From assembly GCA_026392465.1 (NCBI GenBank), contig JAPLCA010000030.1, forward strand, positions 248,001 through 312,000: a DNA stretch of 64,000 nucleotides, in the 5' to 3' direction. This document shows, one piece after another, positions 53,775 to 60,234 of the stretch. This stretch comes from Propionibacteriales bacterium (GTDB lineage: Bacteria; Actinomycetota; Actinomycetes; Propionibacteriales; Nocardioidaceae). The stretch's first letter is position 1. Each line of letters opens with the position of its first letter. The notes under the pieces are model-generated. The model was given only the letters and a program-made list of their open reading frames with translations, was not told where the DNA came from and ran no database searches. A program made the translations under genes and the position numbers.

Positions 53775-54611
53775 CTACGGGTCCGACGTCTTCGCGGCCT
53801 CGCGCGCCCAGATGGCCTGCGCACGCTGTGTGACGGGCCCGGGAGCCGCGGTGACGGCCCGTCCGTCGACGTGCGAGATGGCCTGGATGTCGCGCGTGGT
53901 GCCGACGAGGACGACCTCCTCGGCGTCGGCGAGCACCTCGATCGGCGCGTCGCGCTCGACGACGTCGAGCTCGTCGGCGAGCCACTCGAGCGCCAGCGCC
54001 CGCGTGATGCCGGCCAGGCAGCCCGACGCGAGCGTGGGGGTGACGAGCGTGCCGTCGATGACGTACATGATGTTGGAGCCCGTGCCCTCGCAGAGGTGGC
54101 CCTGCGTGTTGGGCATGACGGCCTCCGATGCGCCCGCGGCGCGCGCCGCCTCGACCATCCTGGCGTTCTCGGCGTACGACGTCGTCTTGAGACCGGACAG
54201 CGCCCCGCGCTCGTTGCGCGGCCACGGCACCGTGACGATCGTCGCGACCGACGGCGGCTTCTCGGCCGGCTCGGTGACGACGACGTGGGTGAGCCCGTGG
54301 TCGCCGCGGGGCGAGCCGAGCGGCCCGCGACCCGACGTCACCGTGATGCGCACCCGCCCGAAGGCGAGGTCCTGGCCCTCGATGGTCGCCGCGATCCCCT
54401 CGCGCAGGAGGCCGAGATCGGGCCGGCCGATGCCGAGCCCCTCGGCGGAGCGCGCGAGCCGGTCGAGGTGGCGGGTGAGGGCGAACGGCTCCCCGTCGTT
54501 CACGGCGACGGTCTCGAAGACGCCGTCGCCCACGACGAGCCCGTGGTCGAGCACGCTGAGGGCGGGTTCGTCCGGTGATTCCAGCAGTTTTCCATTCAGC
54601 CAGGCACGCAT
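53775..54611 (-). CDS. Class IV aminotransferase fold enzyme (aminodeoxychorismate lyase-like)
   Basis: 278 residues. Fold type IV PLP enzyme: VLDHGLVVGDGVFETVAV, RHLDRLARSAEGLG, the catalytic lysine in GLKTTSYAENARM, and LCEGTGSNIMYVIDG. Actinobacterial PabC and branched-chain aminotransferase-like proteins share these features, so either 4-aminobenzoate formation for folate or an amino acid transamination is possible. Leaderless: TAGGGT, 6 nt, ATG. Confidence 0.85.
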   Translation of the reverse strand: MRAWLNGKLLESPDEPALSVLDHGLVVGDGVFETVAVNDGEPFALTRHLDRLARSAEGLGIGRPDLGLLREGIAATIEGQDLAFGRVRITVTSGRGPLGSPRGDHGLTHVVVTEPAEKPPSVATIVTVPWPRNERGALSGLKTTSYAENARMVEAARAAGASEAVMPNTQGHLCEGTGSNIMYVIDGTLVTPTLASGCLAGITRALALEWLADELDVVERDAPIEVLADAEEVVLVGTTRDIQAISHVDGRAVTAAPGPVTQRAQAIWAREAAKTSDP

Positions 54612-54647
54612 GGACCCACCCTAACGCGCCCGCCAGGACCCCCCTGT

Positions 54648-54676
54648 TTGGCCGCCGCAGGGGCATGTACTAATGT
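54648..54676 (+). promoter_or_regulatory. Promoter of the Gly-Cys-Val tRNA cluster
   Basis: TTGGCC (54648-54653), 17 nt, TAATGT (54671-54676); about 28 nt from the -10 to the first tRNA. Confidence 0.5.
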
Positions 54677-54704
54677 TTCTTCTCGCGCCGGGAACGGTGC
54701 GAAT

Positions 54705-54776
54705 GCGGACATAGCTCAGTGGTAGAGCATCACCTTGCCAAGGTGAGGGTCGCGAGTTCGAATCTCGTTGTCCGCT
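54705..54776 (+). tRNA. tRNA-Gly (GCC)
   Basis: Acceptor GCGGACA/TGTCCGC; anticodon loop TTGCCAA gives GCC; T arm GCGAG-TTCGAAT-CTCGT. CCA is not encoded. First of three co-transcribed tRNAs. Confidence 0.97.
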
Positions 54777-54803
54777 CGGAGAGGGTCCCCATACCCATCC
54801 AGC

Positions 54804-54874
54804 GGTGGGTTGGCCGAGAGGCGAGGCAACGGACTGCAAATCCGTGTACACGGGTTCAAATCCCGTACCCACCT
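54804..54874 (+). tRNA. tRNA-Cys (GCA)
   Basis: Acceptor GGTGGGT/ACCCACC; anticodon loop CTGCAAA gives GCA; T arm ACGGG-TTCAAAT-CCCGT. Second tRNA of the cluster. Confidence 0.97.
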
Positions 54875-54903
54875 CGATCCCCCAACAGAACAGCACCACC
54901 CAC

Positions 54904-54978
54904 GGGCGATTGGCGCAGCGGTAGCGCGCTTCCCTGACACGGAAGAGGTCACTGGTTCAAACCCAGTATCGCCCACCA
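54904..54978 (+). tRNA. tRNA-Val (GAC)
   Basis: Acceptor GGGCGAT/ATCGCCC, anticodon loop CTGACAC gives GAC, and CCA is encoded. Nearly identical to the CAC isoacceptor at 53662 outside the anticodon region, so the two probably arose by duplication. Third tRNA of the cluster. Confidence 0.97.
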
Positions 54979-54981
54979 CCG

Positions 54982-55016
54982 GAAGGCCCCGGAATCCTGA
55001 GGATTCCGGGGCCTTC
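54982..55016 (+). terminator. Terminator of the tRNA cluster
   Basis: Perfect 16-bp stem (GAAGGCCCCGGAATCC and its complement) with a TGA loop, directly after tRNA-Val. It is also close to the 3' end of the convergent DUF5994 gene. Confidence 0.85.
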
Positions 55017-55031
55017 TGCCGTCGTCGGGCC

Positions 55032-55451
55032 TCACACGGAGCCACCCTCGCCACTCCAACGGGGCAGCGCAGCGTCGTCGCCGTCGACGTCGTCGTCGAA
55101 CGTCGCCATCATCTGGCGCGCCACGTCCGCCGAGGCACTCGAGGCGATGACGGCGACGATGTGGTCACTGCGGTCCGCCATGCAGACCGTGAGGACGTGG
55201 GTGTCCTCCCTCGGGAACGTCCCGGTCTTGACCCGTCGGCCCGGCACGGTCACCGAGTGCGGGTGGTCGTCCCAGTCGGGCGATGAGTAGAGGATCCGTT
55301 GGATCCGGCCGCGCTCAGGCGGCCAGGCGTCGAAGAAGCCAGGCAGCTCCTCGGCGAGCGAGCGGCTGCGTGGCCACCACGCGCCGTCGGGCTCGGGGGC
55401 CGGACGGGCGGAGACCAGCGGGGCGAAGGTCGTACGGGCACGGAGGGCCAT
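55032..55451 (-). CDS. DUF5994-type protein
   Basis: 139 residues from ATG 55451, which has AGGTGG upstream. GAWWPRSRSLAEELPGFFDA, GRIQRILYSSPDWDDHPHSV and PGRRVKTGTF match DUF5994, an actinobacterial family of unknown function. The C-terminus is acidic (FDDDVDGDDAAL). It converges on the tRNA cluster. Confidence 0.8.
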   Translation of the reverse strand: MALRARTTFAPLVSARPAPEPDGAWWPRSRSLAEELPGFFDAWPPERGRIQRILYSSPDWDDHPHSVTVPGRRVKTGTFPREDTHVLTVCMADRSDHIVAVIASSASADVARQMMATFDDDVDGDDAALPRWSGEGGSV

Positions 55452-56287
55452 GTGGCCACCACCTGTGATTGCCGTCGGCGTCAGCATCGCGAGTGACCTG
55501 ACGTTCACGGTCGTGCTTCCACTCTATCCCGGAGCGCGCGACACGGTCCCCTCGCTCGGACCCCGCCGACCGGCCAGGGGACACGACCGACGGGGCTGTC
55601 TCGAGCGTAGACCTCACACCGTTCGCGCGTGCGGCGAGGCACCCAGAGGACGAGCGTCGGTTCGCGCGCCCTCGGAGATCGCGACGAAGCCCTGCGGGCC
55701 CCGGGTCGGGCCCCCCGACGCTCCACCCCTGGGCGTGGTCGAGGGACCCTGTCGTGCAGCGGCGCCATGGGAGTGGGTTGCCGACTTCATCACGGTACGT
55801 CGCATCGGTCCGGAACGCGAACGCACGTCTCGACGTCTCAGGATCACCTGGTCCCCGTAGCCCCGAAGACGCAGGATGAGGAGATGGGCCCGCGCGGCGA
55901 CGAGGACCACCGGACGCCGCACGGGCCGCATCAGGCGGGGGCTCGACCTCGGGAATCGGACCCACCGCCAGATCCGGCCGCCATGCTCTGCGGACCGGGC
56001 CGGCGATCAATCTAGAGGTCCCGAGGTCGTTGCGGGACGAAACCACGCAATGTTCATCCAGCGTGCCGCGCAGACGATGAGAGCAGCGCGGACGGCCTCG
56101 GTCACGCACTGGAGGTGCAACCCCCTGCGACCTCTGCTTCAGTAGGCGACGTCGACGTCGTTCGGTGCGCTCACGGCGCACCCGGCCTCGACACCGGGAG
56201 CGCGTCGACCAGGGGCGACGCTGACCGACTCGGGGCGCGACGCGAGGGAGCCGTCGCGTCCCGAGTCGTCCTCGACCGGCCGGCGCC
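55452..56287. other. 836-nt stretch without a supported gene
   Basis: Several short frames run through this stretch on both strands, but none shows a family motif, a convincing start context or the strong third-position GC bias of the neighbouring genes. It is slightly poorer in GC than the genes around it. It may hold decayed sequence or a non-coding transcript; I see no repeat or hairpin that would define it. Confidence 0.5.
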
Positions 56288-56713
56288 TCAGCAGTCGTCG
56301 TTGCGCCAGCCGCCGTCCTCGTGCACCCAGGGCTCGTCCCGCTCCGACAACGACTCGACGTCCAGCCGGTACGACACCGAGCCGCGCCCGCCGTCGGTCA
56401 CCACCTCGACGTCGCGCAACGGGTCGTCGCCGTCGAGCTCGGTGGCCTGGCTCGTCATCCGCCGAAACTCGGTGAACGGCAGCCCCTGGCGGCACCGTGC
56501 GGACAGGAGCGCGTACGCGTCGTCGGCTCGACCGCCGTGGAAGGCGTCGACGTAGCGGACGACGGCCTGCTCGAGCGCGTCGCCCTGCTCACCCGACGCC
56601 GACTCCGCCGGTCCCGGCTCGGACGCCGGTCGCGCCGGCCCGCCGTCGGACCCGCCGCACGCGGCCAGGAGCACCAGCGGCAGCACCGCGACCGCGACCA
56701 GACGACGCCTCAT
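56288..56713 (-). CDS. Small lipoprotein
   Basis: 141 residues. RRRLVAVAVLPLVLLAACGG is a lipoprotein signal with lipobox LAAC. A Ser/Pro/Glu linker follows, then a globular domain (VRYVDAFHGGRADDAYALLS, RCRQGLPFTEFRRM) resembling NTF2-like/DUF4878-type lipoprotein domains with a late Cys. Function unknown. Leaderless: TACGCT, 6 nt, ATG. Confidence 0.75.
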   Translation of the reverse strand: MRRRLVAVAVLPLVLLAACGGSDGGPARPASEPGPAESASGEQGDALEQAVVRYVDAFHGGRADDAYALLSARCRQGLPFTEFRRMTSQATELDGDDPLRDVEVVTDGGRGSVSYRLDVESLSERDEPWVHEDGGWRNDDC

Positions 56714-56783
56714 GCGGGGAGCGTACGTCGACCACGGTCACCACGGCACGTACGAGGTCGTCGGCGACAGGTCCCGCACGACA

Positions 56784-56808
56784 GCGGCCCCGCCGCCGGC
56801 GGGGCCGC
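56784..56808. repeat. 11-bp perfect GC hairpin in a divergent intergenic region
   Basis: GCGGCCCCGCC-GCC-GGCGGGGCCGC. It looks like a terminator, yet it lies between two divergent genes (56713 minus, 56976 plus), so it may end an unannotated short transcript or insulate the two promoters. Confidence 0.55.
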
Positions 56809-56975
56809 TCGTCGTCACACCGACATGCGTGATGCGGGGCTGGTGTGAGGCTGGCCCGGTCCGGGACACTCACCGAACCGGTGCACCTGACGGTACGCGC
56901 GTCCGCCGCGTCCGCATCTCGGCGACGTTCCCGTTCCCACCACATTCGACCACGCGTTCGACTAGCATCGACCGG

Positions 56976-57245
56976 GTGAGCGCCGACCCCCAGCACGTGC
57001 CGCGCTCCACGGCAGCCCGGCCGACCCCGGAGCCGTCGTCCGTCGAGCGGGCACGTCACGTGTGGGTGGCGCCGTCCGCGCGCCAGGTGGACCTCCGGCC
57101 GTATCCCGGCCTGCTGGTCACGTGGCAGCGCCGCGACGACGGCTGGTGGGCGTACGTCGTCATGCTGCTGCCGACCGGCGCCCTGGTGGTGAACTGGGTG
57201 CCGGCGTCGCTGCTGCGTCCCGTCCTGGGCCTGGCGTCGTCCTGA
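56976..57245 (+). CDS. Small hypothetical protein
   Basis: 89 residues from GTG 56976, which lies 7 nt after TAGCAT. The region VWVAPSARQVDLRPYPGLLV, then TWQRRDDGWWAYVVMLLPTG, is conserved-looking and ends in a weakly hydrophobic tail. No family recognised. The longer frame from 56712 is rejected because it overlaps the divergent promoter and has no start signal. Confidence 0.55.
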   Translation: MSADPQHVPRSTAARPTPEPSSVERARHVWVAPSARQVDLRPYPGLLVTWQRRDDGWWAYVVMLLPTGALVVNWVPASLLRPVLGLASS

Positions 57246-57345
57246 CGCGATACCGCCGGGCGACCGTCGAGCTGCGCAAGCCGACGGCCGGTCCCGGCGT
57301 ACCTCCAACCTAGGCGCGTCTGCCCGAACCGCAACCGGAGCGACG

Positions 57346-57900
57346 TCAGGTGCGCGAGACGGACCGCCAGCTGAACGTGCCGTCGGCCGACGTGATCTGC
57401 ACGAGCGCGTCGGCCACGACGACCGACGGCTGTGCGGCGTACGCGACGGCGCAGCTGAACCGGGTGCCGACCGCGGCGGGGACCGAGCGGGGGCACGAGA
57501 CGACCGTGGGACGACCCCGGGCGTCGAGCGCGGCCTTCACCTGCGCGGACACCGCCGCCGTCGACCGGACGGTTCGCGGCGCCGCGGGGGCGGGGCGGGC
57601 AGGACGAGGAGCGGTCGACCGGGTCGGCGTGGGCGACGCGGAGGGGGTGGGCGAGGCCTTCGGCGAGGGGCTCACGGACGGGCTCGCCGACGGAGACGGG
57701 CTCGCGGAGTGCGTCGGGGAGACCGAGACGGACGGCTCGGCGGCCGGCGAACGCGTGGGCATGACCCTCTCCCCCGCGGCTCGCTGGTCGCCTCCCTCGG
57801 TGGTGTCGGTCCCCAGCCAGGACCGCAGCCCGAACACGCCACCCGCGAGCACGAGGACGGTCAGCACCAGGGCGGTCAGGACCTTCTTCGACGCGCTCAC
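57346..57900 (-). CDS. DUF4333 domain protein with Ser/Pro stalk (paralogue 1)
   Basis: 184 residues. N-terminal membrane helix (KVLTALVLTVLVLAGGVFGL), a 60-residue Ser/Pro repeat stalk of the type PSPSASPS, then a DUF4333 domain (VKAALDARGRPTVVSCPRSV, GTRFSCAVAY) with its two conserved cysteines. DUF4333 proteins are actinobacterial envelope proteins of unknown role. The GTG start lies one base after the stop of paralogue 2. Confidence 0.85.
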   Translation of the reverse strand: MSASKKVLTALVLTVLVLAGGVFGLRSWLGTDTTEGGDQRAAGERVMPTRSPAAEPSVSVSPTHSASPSPSASPSVSPSPKASPTPSASPTPTRSTAPRPARPAPAAPRTVRSTAAVSAQVKAALDARGRPTVVSCPRSVPAAVGTRFSCAVAYAAQPSVVVADALVQITSADGTFSWRSVSRT

Positions 57901-57901
57901 G

Positions 57902-58303
57902 TCACTGCTCCTGCGAGACGGGCTTGGAGTTCCAGGTGAAGTGACCGTCAGGGCCGTCGATCTTGACCGCCGCCACCGCGACGGCCGCCGTGTTCGGCTG
58001 GTTGGCGAAGAACACCTGGCAGTCGAAGGCGGTGCCGATCTTCTGCAGCACCCGGTCGGGGCACTCCACGCGGGTGGGCTGGCCGGCGTTCTGGTCCAGA
58101 CGCGTCTTGATCGACTGCTCGATCCGCGTGGTCGTCATCCTGGTCGGCGCGAGCGACGGGCTCGCCGACGCCGACGGCGTCGGGTCGGCACCGGGGTCTG
58201 ATCCGCCGTCGTCGTCCGAGCTGCACGACCGCAGTGCGAACAGCAGCGCCGCGACGCCGAGGAGCACCACGACGAGGGCCGCGACCTTCCGCATCTTCTT
58301 CAC
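57902..58303 (-). CDS. DUF4333 domain protein (paralogue 2)
   Basis: 133 residues from GTG 58303. Membrane helix or lipoprotein-like N-terminus (KVAALVVVLLGVAALLFALR, then SCSSDDD), a short Ser/Pro/Thr linker and a DUF4333 domain (IKTRLDQNAGQPTRVECPDR, GTAFDCQVFF). A TAGAAT hexamer 8 nt upstream overlaps the stop codon of the BrkB-like gene, so it may be transcribed separately. The two paralogues probably form heteromeric or redundant envelope proteins. Confidence 0.85.
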   Translation of the reverse strand: MKKMRKVAALVVVLLGVAALLFALRSCSSDDDGGSDPGADPTPSASASPSLAPTRMTTTRIEQSIKTRLDQNAGQPTRVECPDRVLQKIGTAFDCQVFFANQPNTAAVAVAAVKIDGPDGHFTWNSKPVSQEQ

Positions 58304-58314
58304 GGGCGACGATT

Positions 58315-59190
58315 CTAGCGGTCGACGCGGGGGTGGCGGTCCTCGTCGAAGGAGGCGTTGATCGCAGCCCCGATCAGCACCGCGATGGAGATGACGTAGA
58401 GCCACAGCAGGACGGCGATCGGCGCGGCCAGCGGACCGTAGATGGAGGTGCCGCCCGTCGAGAAGCCGAGCGCCCAGCGCACGAGCAGGCTGCCGCCGAT
58501 CCAGAGCCCCATCGTGAAGAAGGCGCCCGGCAGGCCCGACCGCCAGGACACCTTGACCGGGACCGCCAGGTGGTACAGCGAGGCGAGGAACCCGACGGAG
58601 ACGAGCAGCACGGCCGGCCAGTACAGCGGCTGCAGCACGGCCAGCTGTGAGGGCACGACCGACGCGGCCACCTCCGGCCCGGCGAGCACGAGCGGCACGA
58701 CCACGATGGCGATCGCCAGCGCCACGACGTAGAGGGAGAACGACAACGCCCTCGTCTTGACGATGCCTCGCACGCCACCCAGCCCGTACAGGATGGAGAT
58801 GGTGTCGAGGAAGACGTTCAGGGCCCGAGAGCCCGACCACAGCGCCAGCACGAACCCGATGGAGACGACGTCGATGCGTCCGGACCTCAGGACCTCGTCG
58901 AGCGTGGGGGCGATGACCTGGTCGACGGTCCCCTGCGTGAGCGCCTGGGAGGAGAGCTCGAGGACCCGGTCCTTCAGCACGTCGACCTGGGCCACGTCGT
59001 AGCGCTCGGCGACGAACCCGATGGTGCCGGCGAGTCCGAACACGAGCGGCGGGAGCGACAGGATCGCGAAGAACGCCGCCTCGGCCGCGAGGCCGGTGAC
59101 CCGGTGCTGGATGCAGCGGGAGACCGTGCGTGCCGTGACTCGCGCCAGCCGGTCCACAGCCGCCGGGCGTCCTACCCGTTCAGCCGCCAT
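58315..59190 (-). CDS. YihY/BrkB-family membrane protein
   Basis: 291 residues from ATG 59190 with about six membrane helices. Family features: QHRVTGLAAEAAFFAILSLP near the N-terminus, SIGFVLALWSGSRALNVFLD in the middle, and a C-terminal acidic-basic tail (DEDRHPRVDR). The family was once called RNase BN by mistake; its function is unknown, though some members affect export or virulence. Leaderless: TACCGT, 6 nt, ATG. Confidence 0.9.
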   Translation of the reverse strand: MAAERVGRPAAVDRLARVTARTVSRCIQHRVTGLAAEAAFFAILSLPPLVFGLAGTIGFVAERYDVAQVDVLKDRVLELSSQALTQGTVDQVIAPTLDEVLRSGRIDVVSIGFVLALWSGSRALNVFLDTISILYGLGGVRGIVKTRALSFSLYVVALAIAIVVVPLVLAGPEVAASVVPSQLAVLQPLYWPAVLLVSVGFLASLYHLAVPVKVSWRSGLPGAFFTMGLWIGGSLLVRWALGFSTGGTSIYGPLAAPIAVLLWLYVISIAVLIGAAINASFDEDRHPRVDR

Positions 59191-59207
59191 GCCCCTACGG
59201 TATCGAC
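59191..59207. promoter_or_regulatory. 17-bp bidirectional leaderless promoter
   Basis: The sequence CTACGGTA holds two overlapping -10 hexamers: TACGGT (59196-59201, plus) and TACCGT (59202-59197, minus). Each lies exactly 6 nt before a start codon (59208 plus, 59190 minus). The two open reading frames are separated by just 17 bp. Confidence 0.6.
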
Positions 59208-59327
59208 ATGGATCCCTTCCGCCGCGCACCCTCGACCCGGGCGGTCCCGCTCGTCGCCCCCCACGTCGGGGCAGGCGCACGACGCCTCACGGTGGTCGCT
59301 CCCGCCATGGCGGGAGCGGCCGGGTGA
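59208..59327 (+). CDS. 39-residue small protein coupled to a membrane protein gene
   Basis: Encodes MDPFRRAPSTRAVPLV ... VVAPAMAGAAG, basic and without a membrane helix. Its ATG lies 6 nt after TACGGT, and its TGA overlaps the GTG of the next gene (GTGA), so it may be a translated leader that couples translation. No family recognised. Support is positional only. Confidence 0.5.
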   Translation: MDPFRRAPSTRAVPLVAPHVGAGARRLTVVAPAMAGAAG

Positions 59328-59944
59328 AGCCGCTCGCGCTGGCCGCGGTCGCCTCGGCGCTGACGACGGCCGTCGCGGCGTGGGCGCTGCGGGCCACGGA
59401 CGCGACCACGGCGGTGGCCGTGGTCGCCGCGGTGGCGGTCGCCACGGCCTGGCTCGCCCGCTTCCACGACGGGACGGACGGCTCGGGAGTCGCCCTCACC
59501 GGTCCAGCCCAGCTCGGGACGCTCACGCTCGTCGGGCGCGCCTCCGCGGCCGGAGCCCTGCCCGTGGTCGCCGCGCAGGTCGTCGGCGCGGTCGCGGCCG
59601 GCGCGGCCGTCGCCGCCGTCGACCTGCCGGGCGGCACGCTGGTGTGGGATGAGCCGACACTGCTCGCCGGCGGGGTCCTCGCCGCCGTCGTGGGCCTGCT
59701 CACCGCCTGGGCCACGCTGGCCGGCGACGCCGGGAGCCCCGCCTGGCAGGCGGTCGGTCCGGTCGCCGCCGGCGGCCTGCTCGGGGTCGGCCTGGCTGCC
59801 GCGGCGCAGCCGGCCGCCGTCCTCGGACTGGCCACGGCCGGCGTCGTGGCGTGGCCGCTGGCGCTGGTGGTGGCCGCCGCCACCCTGGTCGGCGCCCTCC
59901 TCGGCACCTTCGTCGTCTCGTGGGTGTCGCCGCACGCCGAGTGA
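59324..59944 (+). CDS. Hydrophobic multi-helix membrane protein
   Basis: 206 residues, strongly Ala/Val/Leu-rich with about six predicted helices. One loop (LARFHDGTDGSGVALTGPAQ) and the helix AAQVVGAVAAGAAVAAVDLP faintly recall aquaporin-like proteins, but the NPA motifs are absent. I do not assign a family. Translationally coupled to the 39-residue gene and read from the bidirectional promoter. Confidence 0.6.
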   Translation: MKPLALAAVASALTTAVAAWALRATDATTAVAVVAAVAVATAWLARFHDGTDGSGVALTGPAQLGTLTLVGRASAAGALPVVAAQVVGAVAAGAAVAAVDLPGGTLVWDEPTLLAGGVLAAVVGLLTAWATLAGDAGSPAWQAVGPVAAGGLLGVGLAAAAQPAAVLGLATAGVVAWPLALVVAAATLVGALLGTFVVSWVSPHAE

Positions 59945-59989
59945 CGCCGGTCACGCAGCATCCCGTCACCGCACCGGTTTCACCGCGTC

Positions 59990-60028
59990 GATCTCACCAT
60001 GTGGATGCAGGGTCCACATCATGAGATC
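59990..60028. promoter_or_regulatory. Long imperfect palindrome upstream of the sulfite reductase promoter
   Basis: GATCTCA-CC-ATGTGGA, 7-nt centre, TCCACAT-CA-TGAGATC: 14 of 16 positions pair. It ends 5 nt before the -35 at 60034, so it may be a regulator site; it could also terminate the upstream membrane gene. Confidence 0.55.
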
Positions 60029-60033
60029 AGCAG

Positions 60034-60062
60034 TTGTGACGCGTCCACGGGCTGGCAAGACT
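60034..60062 (+). promoter_or_regulatory. Promoter of the sulfite reductase operon
   Basis: TTGTGA (60034-60039), 17 nt, AAGACT (60057-60062), 6 nt, then the ATG of the leader peptide. The leader peptide mRNA would be leaderless. Confidence 0.5.
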
Positions 60063-60068
60063 GTCCGC

Positions 60069-60149
60069 ATGCTGATCGCGCACCCGCTCTGGCTCGTGGG
60101 ACGTCTCCACGTGGACCTCGGTCGTGCGCGCACCATGGCGTGTCGCTGA
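60069..60149 (+). CDS. Sulfur-operon leader peptide
   Basis: 26 residues: MLIAHPLWLVGRL, then HVDLGRARTMACR. The HVDL-x-R ... C-R end matches the putative leader peptides found ahead of sulfur-assimilation genes in actinobacteria, where a late cysteine codon is thought to sense cysteinyl-tRNA. It lies 85 nt upstream of the sulfite reductase start, room enough for attenuation structures. Confidence 0.75.
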   Translation: MLIAHPLWLVGRLHVDLGRARTMACR

Positions 60150-60234
60150 CCCACCGCGCCCGCACCCATCTGCCGCGACGCGCGACGCCCGTCCGTCCCC
60201 GACCGGCCGTCGCGCGTCCTCCCCGAGGACACCC

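Noticed and set aside
55614-56145. Several 70-130 codon frames in the 55.5-56.2 kb gap
   Set aside because: No start context or motif, and weak third-position GC bias compared with real genes.
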